A DNA stretch of 64,000 bases, taken from assembly GCA_963798195.1 (NCBI GenBank), contig CAWCSF010000010.1, positions 1,736,001 to 1,800,000 of the forward strand. The letters are read 5' to 3'. Shown piece after piece: positions 15,990 through 24,696 of the stretch. The number at the start of each line of letters is the position of its first letter. Positions within the stretch are counted from its first letter, which is position 1. The DNA comes from CAVSRC01 sp963798195 (GTDB lineage: Bacteria; Pseudomonadota; Alphaproteobacteria; Rhizobiales; Kaistiaceae). Made by a program: the position numbers and the translations under genes. The notes under the pieces were generated by a model. That model searched no databases, was not told where the DNA came from, and was given only the letters and a program-made list of their open reading frames with translations.

Positions 15990-18120
15990 GGGCCGCCGTC
16001 TCTTTTTTCAAGCGTTCGACGAACGCGCGCGTGAGTTCGAGATAGACGTCGCCATGGGCCACCGTCGGCTCGATGTGGGTATTTTCGTGGTACTCGTTGA
16101 ACGTGGATATGACGACGAGATCAGGCAACGCCGGCAAGCCCTCGACGAAAGCCATGCCGCGACGATAGGTGTCGCCACCGCGGCGCGGCACTTCGCGGAA
16201 TGCATTGCCGCGGCGCCGGTCGTCATCGAGGGATCGGTCATCATAGCCCGGCGACAAAGTGGCTATACGCAACGGCAGGCCCGCCTTCTCGCTGCCTGAC
16301 ATGGCCGCATTCCAGACCTTCTCCCACTGCTGTTCCGATGCCAATTCCAATGGCGAGAATGGCGCCATCCCGTCAAACATGCCGAAGGTCAGCTGCGGTT
16401 CATCCATACCGGCCGGCAAGCGCAGACTGATGGCTACGTTGGAAAAGGCCTCCGTCGCCTCCACGAGGGAGCCGACATAACCTGCGTCGCCATCGAGGAC
16501 GCCCGACCAGAACCAGAATAGCAGAGGCCTGTCGTTGATCCTCAGGTAGGCATCCCGGCCCGCAAAACGTGCCTCGATGAGGCGGATGACTCTCAAGAGT
16601 TCATCACACGACGCGTTATAGGGTGAAATTTGTATCGCCAGCCGCAGCGGCTCGCCCCGCGCGGCGGCAATGTCGAAAGCATGCTGGATGGCGAGGAGTT
16701 CTATCTCGTTCACCCCTCCCTCATCGACGTGCAGGTTGAGAATCGCGTAGTCGAGACCCATGCTCCTGAACAGGGCGAAATGGTGCTCGATCGTGCGGCC
16801 GCGGGCGGAGCCATAGTACCCGAGCAAAGGCTTTTCGGTGACCGCGCCAAATGCCGGGTGGTCGTTCCAGTGGGCCGCCCCATAACCCTCGCCGTACCAG
16901 AGATAATACTGAATGCCGACAAGCGTTTCGGACGGCGGCCGGGGCCTCGCCGGCGGTTGGGCCACCGCCCATGCGTCGAACGCCTCGACAAGCACGGCCT
17001 CCAGTTCGTCCGCCGTCCTCTGCCAGGAGTAGTTCAGCGCGGCGTCCCTACCGGCGCGGCCCATCGCCTGGGCCGCGCCGGGGTTTGCCTGCAGGTGCGA
17101 CAGCGCCTTGGCGAACGCCGACGGAAAAGCCGGCAAGAGCAGCCCGCACTCGTCCTTGCACACCTCGACGAAGCCACCCTCCTTGACCGCGACGACCGCC
17201 CTGCCCGCCGCCATGGCCTCAAGGACAACGATGCCGAACGGCTCCTTGATCGACGCGAATACAAACGCACAGGCGCGCGCCATGATCAGTCGAAGCTCAC
17301 GGTTGGTCAGCCCAGACATGAAGAAGACGCGATCCGAGACGCCGATGCGAGCAGCGAGGTCCACGAGGCGCTGACGCTCCGGCCCCGATCCGACGACGAC
17401 GAGCTGGGTCTCGTCGGTCATCGAGATCGCTTCGATCAGCAGATTGATTCTCTTGTGCGGCCAGAGCTGGCCGACCGTCACGAAGAGGTTCCGGTCGATT
17501 GGCAGGTCGATGAAACCATCGACGTCGACGCCTGGATAGATGATGTCCGAGACCGGCTCGCCGTATACATCCTCGAGATAGCGTGAGGAGTAGGCGCTGT
17601 TGGCCACGACGCGCTCAGGTTTGGCCGACTTGTCCATGGCGTCGATCGCGGCCAGGTATGCCTCGTAGGGCGAGTCTTCGATCCGGTCGTAATTGTATTT
17701 CGGATAGATATGGATGTTGCGGGCGATCGCACCGCCGGCCTGCTCGGCGTTCTGTTCAAACCGGAGGTCGTGGAGAATGCGCAGCGGCTCGTGCGGGTAC
17801 CACACCATCGGGTGGAGATCGATGAGGTGGGTAGGCCACAAATGGGTGTGATAGATGTCGTGCCGTCCGATTTCCTGGCGCCATATCTTCGGCAGCAGCA
17901 CGGCGTTGAGCAGCATGGAGTGCTCGCCCTCGAAATGCGGGTTGAGCAGGCGCAGAGCGACGCCATCGCCAACCCCATGTTCGCCGAGAAGCGCCTTATC
18001 GAAAGCAGTGGAATAGAGCGTTATCCGGTGACGCGTCTGCCAGCGGCGAACGCATTCGATCACGACCCGCTCGGCGCCGCCGTATTTGTCGAGCAGGGGA
18101 ACAATGATCGCGATGTCCAT
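15979..18120 (-). CDS. Bifunctional GT4 glycosyltransferase fused to GH99-like (WbsX-type) domain
   Basis: This 713-residue protein joins two recognisable parts. Residues 1-390 are a GT4 transferase (IVPLLDKYGGAERVV start; VTVGQLWPHKRINLLIEA; EX7E in EPFGIVVLEAMAAGR). A Pro/Arg linker (PPARPRPPSE) at about 390-398 leads to a GH99/WbsX-like TIM barrel (400-713), with GIQYYLWYGEG, HW, LLGYYGS, MGLDYAILNLHVD, PLLFWFWSG and VISTFNEYHENTHIEP. The last stretch resembles the catalytic-face NEW/E-rich loop of GH99-like domains. WbsX-like domains occur in O-antigen clusters and are often described as glycosyltransferase-associated. Whether this one hydrolyses or binds glycan is unknown. Same operon as the flanking GT genes. 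Confidence 0.85.
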   Translation of the reverse strand: MDIAIIVPLLDKYGGAERVVIECVRRWQTRHRITLYSTAFDKALLGEHGVGDGVALRLLNPHFEGEHSMLLNAVLLPKIWRQEIGRHDIYHTHLWPTHLIDLHPMVWYPHEPLRILHDLRFEQNAEQAGGAIARNIHIYPKYNYDRIEDSPYEAYLAAIDAMDKSAKPERVVANSAYSSRYLEDVYGEPVSDIIYPGVDVDGFIDLPIDRNLFVTVGQLWPHKRINLLIEAISMTDETQLVVVGSGPERQRLVDLAARIGVSDRVFFMSGLTNRELRLIMARACAFVFASIKEPFGIVVLEAMAAGRAVVAVKEGGFVEVCKDECGLLLPAFPSAFAKALSHLQANPGAAQAMGRAGRDAALNYSWQRTADELEAVLVEAFDAWAVAQPPARPRPPSETLVGIQYYLWYGEGYGAAHWNDHPAFGAVTEKPLLGYYGSARGRTIEHHFALFRSMGLDYAILNLHVDEGGVNEIELLAIQHAFDIAAARGEPLRLAIQISPYNASCDELLRVIRLIEARFAGRDAYLRINDRPLLFWFWSGVLDGDAGYVGSLVEATEAFSNVAISLRLPAGMDEPQLTFGMFDGMAPFSPLELASEQQWEKVWNAAMSGSEKAGLPLRIATLSPGYDDRSLDDDRRRGNAFREVPRRGGDTYRRGMAFVEGLPALPDLVVISTFNEYHENTHIEPTVAHGDVYLELTRAFVERLKKETAARGR

Positions 18121-18208
18121 CGCCGGGCATTTCCTGAGGCACCGCGGTCATTCGCGACCTGACACAACTGAATGGGAGCGGAACTTACCCGGCAGACGGA
18201 ACGAGGGT

Positions 18209-19681
18209 CTAGTCGCCATCTGTCGGCGTTACGGACGTTCGCGCGGCGTTTTTGGCCCGCACGATCGGGCAGCCAGTAGCGCGTTCGCAGATTTCTCCCA
18301 GCTTGCCCTCTGCCAGGTCGCGGCGCAGTTCGCGGAAGGGCTTCGCGTTGAGCGCTTCGGCGACCCCGATCTCGAGGTTCTCGGTGTCGATTTCGGACCA
18401 GGGAACAACGGCCTCGCGGATGTAGCAGCAAGGCGTCAGGCCGCGATTCAAAAGGTAGGCGGTCTTCCACGGCTCCGAGCAAATCGGAGCCTGCGGATTC
18501 GGCGCCGCTACGTTCCGTGCGAAATCATCCCACTCGATCGTCAGCGGCATACCAACGGCGCCAGCCAGGGCGCGCGCACGCTCGCCGATGCGCTCTAGTT
18601 CATCGAACGGGATGCACTCGGCGTCATAATCGAATTCCACGTCGTAGTGGCGCGTCCGCTTCTCGTCGAGATGATCTTCCAGGTAGAGGGCGCGCAGGAC
18701 GACGCGGTCGACGCCAATATCCTTCATCAGGCCAAGAAACGCCGCGATCTCTTCGACGTTCGAACGCATCACGATGAAGCTGACGTGCAGTTCGGGGAGA
18801 TCGCCATGAAAACGCTTCTCGACGCAGAGTGCCCTCAGGTTCTCGATGACCAGATCGAAGCGATGATCGCGGTAACGCTTGTATCCCGCAGCAGTCGCGG
18901 AATCGATCGACACGTATACCCGCGCGGGCTTGCCCAGAAGGTTTCGGCGAACCTTGGCCGATAGGGTCTGTCCGTTGGAGGTGAACTCGAATGAGCGATC
19001 CCCGGCGGTCAGGATGTCTACAAAATCGCCGAACTTCCGCTCCAGCGGCGGCTCGCCATAGCTGCAGTCGTTGACGGCGACCGGCAACTCCATGAAGCGC
19101 CCGAGGCGCCGCGCGAATTCCGGCGTGAATAGCGGCGAACCCTTCTCAAGCCGCTTGGCCCAATCCCATGAGCAATAGACGCAAGGTTCTTCGTTCGCGA
19201 TGTTGCATGTTTTTGAGAGCGTCACGCGCAACATCGGCGGAACCGACGCGATGGTTTCGCTGCCCGACAGGAACTCGTGCTCGTTGAGCAAGGCATTGGC
19301 GTTGCGGTCGCGCATGCGGCGGTGACGGGCGCCGTCCGCATGTGGAACAACCTTTGACAGCATCAAGCCGAGATCGCGCTGGTCGAGCGGCGCGCGAAAC
19401 GGTTCTTCGACGCGAACCTTGAGTGCTCCGTCGCCGCCAAGCGGCAGGTCGAGCTGTTGCCACCCGTGCAATAGCGGTATGCGCTCTACGCCGGTTCCGT
19501 AGTCGACCAGGATGGCATTCTCTGTCGGCAGCGAGGCGAATTGCAGCGACACGAAGCGGTGGGCGGCGTTGTCGGAGACGATTTCGAATTGGGGCCGGGT
19601 CCAGCGAAACGCCCCATGTTCGTTGTATTCGACTGGCCAACTGCAGTCGTCCGGCACCATCAGGAGACCGTCAGCCGTCAT
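18209..19681 (-). CDS. Radical SAM protein with SPASM-like C-terminus, atypical cysteine spacing
   Basis: The N-terminal 145 residues are a beta-rich domain. The radical SAM core starts at about 150 with a cluster motif C159-x7-C167-x2-C170 (TCNIANEEPCVYCSW), longer than the canonical CX3CX2C. The C-terminus has ICSEPW, TPCCYIRE and ICERATGCP, an arrangement like a SPASM/twitch auxiliary cluster. Such enzymes do radical chemistry on peptides or small molecules; here a sugar modification (epimerisation, dehydration or dehydrogenation) is plausible from context only. I use ATG 19,681; ATG 19,693 and GTG 19,726 are in frame, and none has a clear ribosome binding site. 125 bp separate it from the upstream GT4 gene. 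Confidence 0.8.
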   Translation of the reverse strand: MTADGLLMVPDDCSWPVEYNEHGAFRWTRPQFEIVSDNAAHRFVSLQFASLPTENAILVDYGTGVERIPLLHGWQQLDLPLGGDGALKVRVEEPFRAPLDQRDLGLMLSKVVPHADGARHRRMRDRNANALLNEHEFLSGSETIASVPPMLRVTLSKTCNIANEEPCVYCSWDWAKRLEKGSPLFTPEFARRLGRFMELPVAVNDCSYGEPPLERKFGDFVDILTAGDRSFEFTSNGQTLSAKVRRNLLGKPARVYVSIDSATAAGYKRYRDHRFDLVIENLRALCVEKRFHGDLPELHVSFIVMRSNVEEIAAFLGLMKDIGVDRVVLRALYLEDHLDEKRTRHYDVEFDYDAECIPFDELERIGERARALAGAVGMPLTIEWDDFARNVAAPNPQAPICSEPWKTAYLLNRGLTPCCYIREAVVPWSEIDTENLEIGVAEALNAKPFRELRRDLAEGKLGEICERATGCPIVRAKNAARTSVTPTDGD

Positions 19682-19806
19682 AAGCGCGACCATCCAACAA
19701 GTGACAACAGAACAGCCCAGGACCACTTGGCCCCAGCGCGCGCGGCATACTACCGTTCAGCGCCTTTGTGGCAACCGCTCGCTCAACGGGCGAGTTCCCA
19801 ATTTTC

Positions 19807-20805
19807 TTACCTACGCTGCCCCAATATTCCCTCATAGACCGGAACGAGGCTCGCAAGGGTCTGGTTCCAGGTAAATCGGGCGCGAACGAGGGCCAACTGC
19901 GGCGTGTCGCCATCCGACTGCGCCCGGCCGACCGCAAGGGCATGGCGCAACCCCGCAGCGATTTCGTCCGTCGCTCCCGGATCGACGTAGCTGGCCGCGT
20001 CGCCGAAATACTCCCGCGCACTCCCCTCCCGTGTAAGGACCAGCGGGGCATCCTGCGCGGCCGCTTCGAGGGCAGCGAGGCCCGGCGTCTCCAGCATGCT
20101 CGGCAACGCGAACGCGGCGCACGCCCGATATGCGTCCCTCAGCGCCGCCGACCGGGGCGGCAGCGGTCCTAGATATCGCACCTGGTCGCCGCCGACGGCC
20201 AGCACGTCCTCGAGATAGGACGCGTCGCGGGCATGTCCGATCAGCACCAGCTTGTGGTCCGGAAATGCCCGCATGGCCTCGGCCAGACGCACCTGGTTCT
20301 TGCGCGGCTCGATATTGCCGACGTTGAGGACAAACGGTTCCGACAGATCGAAGCGGCGTCTGAACGCCGGAGCTGATCCCCGCGTGAACGCCCTCTCGTC
20401 GACGCCGTTGTAGACGGTTACGAACTTCTCCCGCGGGAGATCCAACACCCGGCCCAGAGTCTCTCCCTCCAGATCCGAATTGACGATGACCCGGTCAGCC
20501 AACCCGAGCTGGGTGCGTATCTCGCCGATGGGGTAGTCGCCCTTGGTGCGCTCGGTCAGCCAGAGGCTGGAGGACACAACAAGCGGCAGGCCAAGTTCCT
20601 TCACGAAAGCACAAAGATGATGCGATCCGCCGACACAGGAGAAGAAGTGGAAAACATCGTGGTCGAGGAAGCGCGGGCGCCACGGATTCATGAGCGTTAC
20701 CGCCGCGCCATGAGCCGGCAGGTGACGCCGGTATGCGTCGAGCTGCACTTCACCCCCGCCGGGGGTGTGGAACGCCATCGGGTAGGTCGCGAACAGAACC
20801 TTCAT
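19807..20805 (-). CDS. Family 4 glycosyltransferase
   Basis: This 332-residue GT-B protein has the glycine loop HTPGGGEVQL near the start, VYNGVDERAF, FVLNVGNIEPRKNQVRLAEA (about 168-187) and EX7E in LETPGLAALEAA. Its ATG overlaps the upstream GT stop by 4 bp (20,802-20,805), so it is in the same translation-coupled operon. It acts on a cytoplasmic lipid-linked or lipid A-linked glycan; the specific sugar is unknown. Confidence 0.87.
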   Translation of the reverse strand: MKVLFATYPMAFHTPGGGEVQLDAYRRHLPAHGAAVTLMNPWRPRFLDHDVFHFFSCVGGSHHLCAFVKELGLPLVVSSSLWLTERTKGDYPIGEIRTQLGLADRVIVNSDLEGETLGRVLDLPREKFVTVYNGVDERAFTRGSAPAFRRRFDLSEPFVLNVGNIEPRKNQVRLAEAMRAFPDHKLVLIGHARDASYLEDVLAVGGDQVRYLGPLPPRSAALRDAYRACAAFALPSMLETPGLAALEAAAQDAPLVLTREGSAREYFGDAASYVDPGATDEIAAGLRHALAVGRAQSDGDTPQLALVRARFTWNQTLASLVPVYEGILGQRR

Positions 20806-22034
20806 GCGCCCCTGCCCTGGATCGTCGGCTTCGTGGCCGCCACGATCGCCAGCATGCGGGATAGCCGCTCATCCCAGGTGTTCGGTCCGACCGCCTCGCG
20901 AGCTTCGCTCTCGGTCAGCCGTCCGGCGGCGAGCTGCGCCGATATCGCGCCCGCAAAGGCCTGCGGCCCCTCCCCGATCAGAAGCCGCGGGATATCGCCG
21001 GTCGCATACGGCGCCGGCGTCGACACGACTGGAACTCCGGCGGCTAGATACTCGTAGAGTTTCATAGGAAAGATCGCTTGGGCAAAGGCGCTCGTATCGA
21101 CCGGCAGCAGGCCGACGTCGATGCCGCGGAGGTAATCCGGCAACACGGAGTAAGGGCGATAGCCAAGCGCGTGCACGTTCGGCAGCCCGACCAGCTCTGC
21201 CAGTGTCGGATCGGCCTGCCCTTGGCGTTCCTCGCCGATCAGCACGATGTGCCACTCCGGATGAAGCCGGGCGATCTCCAGAAGAAGACCGAAGTCGAGT
21301 TTGAAGTTCGTCAGAACACCGTGATAGCCGAGCCTGGGTTGTGGAATGCGGCGCAGGTCTTCCGGCACCGGCCGCGCGGCAAAGGCAGTGCCGAAGTGAT
21401 CGACGTCCGCAACGTTCGAAAAATAGTGCGCGTTGCTGGTGAGCGCCGCGCACTTGGCCTGAAGCGGCAACGAGGTCGTGAACACCGCATCGGCACGTCG
21501 AAGGAGCTGACCCTCGGCGGCGTCGAACGCCGAGGTGTCCACACCGGGGACGACCGAAAGGTCATCAACGCAATGGTAGACGAGCCTTTCCGGCCGGATT
21601 GCATCCAGCGCGTCATGGATAAACGGGTGATAAGTCCACACCAGCGGATGCTCGAATCTTTGCCGGCGGAGCACGCGGCGAAGCGGATGCTGCAGGAGGA
21701 ACCGGTTGATCGCAACGACGACCGGATTAGCCTTCCAGATGGGGATCACGATCGGCGAAATGACCCACAGCGACGGGCGCACCTTGCGGGCGCCAAGGAT
21801 GAAATCGCGGGCACCCCGGGCGAGGCGACGACCGATGCGGCGCCAGACGATTCCGCTTCCCAGATTCGGCGGCCTGAAGCCGGTGGAGTCGACATAGAGC
21901 ACGCGCCATCCTCGCGATGCGAGACGAACCGCCGTGTGCTGCTTGTTGGTCCAGTAGCGATCCTCCCAGTCGGCACTGGAGAACAGCACGCAGTCGCCTG
22001 CCGGCATTTGCGACGCCGTCCCGTTCGCGCTCAT
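20802..22034 (-). CDS. Glycosyltransferase, GT1/GT4 type (TuaH-like)
   Basis: This 410-residue protein starts with a variable tail, then CVLFSSADWEDRYW, resembling the TuaH/teichuronic acid-type group. The C-terminal half has LGYHGVLTNFKLDFGLL and the donor-binding MKLYEYLAAGVPVVST, a typical GT-B signature with the second Glu of the EX7E region replaced in context. It overlaps both neighbours by 4 bp (ATGA), so it is coupled to wecB and to the next GT4 gene. Sugar specificity is unknown. Confidence 0.83.
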   Translation of the reverse strand: MSANGTASQMPAGDCVLFSSADWEDRYWTNKQHTAVRLASRGWRVLYVDSTGFRPPNLGSGIVWRRIGRRLARGARDFILGARKVRPSLWVISPIVIPIWKANPVVVAINRFLLQHPLRRVLRRQRFEHPLVWTYHPFIHDALDAIRPERLVYHCVDDLSVVPGVDTSAFDAAEGQLLRRADAVFTTSLPLQAKCAALTSNAHYFSNVADVDHFGTAFAARPVPEDLRRIPQPRLGYHGVLTNFKLDFGLLLEIARLHPEWHIVLIGEERQGQADPTLAELVGLPNVHALGYRPYSVLPDYLRGIDVGLLPVDTSAFAQAIFPMKLYEYLAAGVPVVSTPAPYATGDIPRLLIGEGPQAFAGAISAQLAAGRLTESEAREAVGPNTWDERLSRMLAIVAATKPTIQGRGA

Positions 22035-23137
22035 GGATTGGCGCGACCCGACAGCAGCGAACTCACGATTCTCTCCGCCGCGCGTCCGTCGCCGAATGGG
22101 TTGTCCATCGTCCTCAAACGCGCCGCGCGGGCCGGATCGTCGAGCCAGGCCACTGCCTCGCGCTCGATCGCAGCAGGGTCGATACCGGCAAGCGTCGCGA
22201 AACCGGCCTCGATGTTCTCCGGCCGCTCCGTGTGTTCGCGCATGACGACTACCGGCACGCCAAAGCTCGGCGCCTCCTCCTGGATACCGCCGGAATCAGT
22301 AAGGATGAGCGCTGCGCGGGCCACAAGATCGAGACTTGCCCGATAGGACACGGAGTCCAGCAGTGAAAGGTTGGCGATGCCGCCCAGCAAAGCGTGAACC
22401 GGGCCGCGGACATTGGGATTCGGATGGACCGGAAATACGAAGCGGATATCCGGATAGCGCCGGCAAAGGCTTGCAACCGCACCGCAGATGCCCTCGAGGC
22501 GCTTGCCGAATTTCTCGCGCCGATGGCATGTCACCAGCACCAGGCGACCGCGAGGGTCCGCCAGCGCGGCGACCGCGGAATCGGGCGTCGCCCTCCGGTC
22601 GCGCATCAGGGCGATCGCGTCGACGATGGTGTTGCCGGTAACGACGATGCGCGCTGGATCGACGGCCTCCTTCAGGAGATTCGCGCGGGCGCGCTCTGTC
22701 GGTGCAAAATGCAGCCGCGCGATGCGCGCAACCAGGCTGCGGTTGCCTTCTTCGGGAAATGGATCGTCCAGTTGATGGCTGCGCAGGCCGGCCTCGACGT
22801 GGCCAACCGGAATACCGCGGTGGAACGCGGCAAGAGCAGCAGCCAGCGTCGTGGTCGTGTCGCCCTGGACCAGGACCCAATCCGGTCTTTCGCGCAGGTA
22901 GACCGCGTCGACACCGGCGATCACGCGGCTGAACAGAACATTCAGCGGCTGGTCGGCCGTCATCACCGCCAGGTCGACGTGCGGCGCGAGGCCGAAGGCG
23001 TCCAACGCCGGCGGGAGCATGTCATGATGTTGGCCCGTGGAACAAAGCACCGTCTCGGCGCGGCCTTCCAGCGCGCGAATGACCGGCGCCAGCTTGATGA
23101 CCTCCGGTCTCGTACCAAAGGCCACAAGCACCTTCAC
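22031..23137 (-). CDS. wecB: UDP-N-acetylglucosamine 2-epimerase (non-hydrolysing)
   Basis: The 368-residue length and motifs match WecB: GTRPEVIKLAP at 8-18, VQGDTTTTLA, HVEAGLRS, PFPEEGNR and the UDP-binding SGGIQEEAPSFGVP. The enzyme interconverts UDP-GlcNAc and UDP-ManNAc in the cytoplasm. No WecC-type dehydrogenase is in this window, so the product may be used as ManNAc rather than ManNAcA, or be oxidised by an enzyme coded elsewhere. It overlaps the deacetylase upstream and the GT downstream by 4 bp each. Confidence 0.93.
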   Translation of the reverse strand: MKVLVAFGTRPEVIKLAPVIRALEGRAETVLCSTGQHHDMLPPALDAFGLAPHVDLAVMTADQPLNVLFSRVIAGVDAVYLRERPDWVLVQGDTTTTLAAALAAFHRGIPVGHVEAGLRSHQLDDPFPEEGNRSLVARIARLHFAPTERARANLLKEAVDPARIVVTGNTIVDAIALMRDRRATPDSAVAALADPRGRLVLVTCHRREKFGKRLEGICGAVASLCRRYPDIRFVFPVHPNPNVRGPVHALLGGIANLSLLDSVSYRASLDLVARAALILTDSGGIQEEAPSFGVPVVVMREHTERPENIEAGFATLAGIDPAAIEREAVAWLDDPARAARLRTMDNPFGDGRAAERIVSSLLSGRANP

Positions 23138-24696
23138 GGGTGCACCGGCACGACGAGATCGCCCTTCGACAGGCGATGGGATTTGCCGGCATAGGTCACG
23201 CAGATATCGTGGGCCGCTGGAGCAGCAGACCTTAGCGTCATGACGCTCCGGCCCTCGCGGACTTGTATGCGGGCTTTCTGGCGAAGAAGGTCGAGAGCAT
23301 CGTCTTCACTCAGGAACAACGGCGCCCTCGCCCTCGCGCCTATATGCGAAAGCAGCGCCGCGTGCGCGACAACGCGGGCCTCTTCGGAGGCCCAGCCATA
23401 GTGGTAGCGCGCAGAAAACGGGTGGTCGAGATATCCGAACAGGCTGCGGGACTCGTACGCCCGATCGTATGCCGAGAAATAATCCGCCATCGGTTCGGCT
23501 GTCTTCAAAAGGCAGTCTCCGTGGAGCATGCATTGCTGCGTGTGAAAGACGAAATCATCCCCGAATCCGGCAACCGGGCCGCCGCGAGCGGTCACGGTCT
23601 CGGGATATGTACCGATAGAGCCGCCGATGACGCCCTTGTAACCGCAATCGGCAAGCGCCCGCACGGCGAAATCCGGCGTTTGGTGGAATGGCGAGACTGC
23701 GTGCCGCGGGCGTATCCCGACCTGCTGTTCCATCAAGTCGGCCGATTTGGCTGCTTCCATTTTGGCATTCGTATAGGTGCCGCCCCAGTCGGGCGCATGG
23801 GTCAACGAATGGCTGAGGATGCTGCCGCCGTGCGCCGCAACCTCCCTGGCGAAAACGCCATTCGCGGGCTCCGACAGAGTGGCCGCATGGATGGCCAGCG
23901 AGAACGGGACGCCACGTTCCCGATAGGCGTCCGCCAAGAACTTCGCCGAGGCGACGTCTTCGTCGCAGTCGAGGCGCATGGTGATGGCCGCATCGTGCCC
24001 AAAAGGAATTTCGCCGAAGACCGGCTGGCAGGCGAGCGCAGGAGCTCCGAACGACGAAAGGAAGTCCTCAACTAGGCGCCATTCGAAGGAATCGATCGGG
24101 CCGACCGGCCGGTTGAACCACAACACCCACGACTCGCCCATGGGAAACAGCGCGGCATAGGTCGCTGGCGGACTACCATCGGTCTCGATGCGCGCCAGTT
24201 CATGTTCGGCAGGAAGGCGCACCCACTCCGAGATCGACCATATCGAGCCGTCCGCGCGGATCGCTCCGTACCCCTGGTTGTTCCATTCGTCTGCAAAGTC
24301 GAAACGCACAAATGGCCTTCGCCACGGCCTGCCGCCGAGGCGTCCGGCGTGCGTCGTGTATTGAATCCGGGCGGCGCTTTCCGCCGGCTTGTGGGCGGCG
24401 GCAGGCGAGCACGTCGCCGCGGAGGGATCGATCGGCGGAGCGGCGCGCGCGCCACTGGCTTGCGCGAGCCGGCCGGGAAGCGGCCCGAAGACAATGAGCT
24501 TGCGTCGACCGCCGGAGAGCCATTCGGCGAGGTCATCCCCTGCGACGGCGTCCGTGCCAACCACGGTCGCAATACGTGCCGAATCTGCGGCCAGATCGCC
24601 CAAAGCGACCTGCCCCAAGCCAACGCTGCGGGCCAGAGCGGCGACGACGAGTTGCGCCGGACGTTCGTGCCTGCGATCGGCACACACCCGAATCAT
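23134..24696 (-). CDS. NodB-fold polysaccharide deacetylase with large N-terminal domain
   Basis: This is a 520-residue protein. The second half contains the NodB landmarks ITMRLDCDED (catalytic and metal Asp) and LSHSLTH (zinc His-x3-His), followed by CGYKGVIGG. The first 230 or so residues are not NodB-like; they start with a Rossmann-like stretch (DLAEWLSGGRRKLIVFG), suggesting a separate domain. There is no signal peptide, so deacetylation probably occurs in the cytoplasm before export. The ATG overlaps the CapK-like stop (TCAT at 24,693-24,696). Known family activity is removal of N- or O-acetyl from glycans; substrate inferred from context. Confidence 0.8.
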   Translation of the reverse strand: MIRVCADRRHERPAQLVVAALARSVGLGQVALGDLAADSARIATVVGTDAVAGDDLAEWLSGGRRKLIVFGPLPGRLAQASGARAAPPIDPSAATCSPAAAHKPAESAARIQYTTHAGRLGGRPWRRPFVRFDFADEWNNQGYGAIRADGSIWSISEWVRLPAEHELARIETDGSPPATYAALFPMGESWVLWFNRPVGPIDSFEWRLVEDFLSSFGAPALACQPVFGEIPFGHDAAITMRLDCDEDVASAKFLADAYRERGVPFSLAIHAATLSEPANGVFAREVAAHGGSILSHSLTHAPDWGGTYTNAKMEAAKSADLMEQQVGIRPRHAVSPFHQTPDFAVRALADCGYKGVIGGSIGTYPETVTARGGPVAGFGDDFVFHTQQCMLHGDCLLKTAEPMADYFSAYDRAYESRSLFGYLDHPFSARYHYGWASEEARVVAHAALLSHIGARARAPLFLSEDDALDLLRQKARIQVREGRSVMTLRSAAPAAHDICVTYAGKSHRLSKGDLVVPVHP

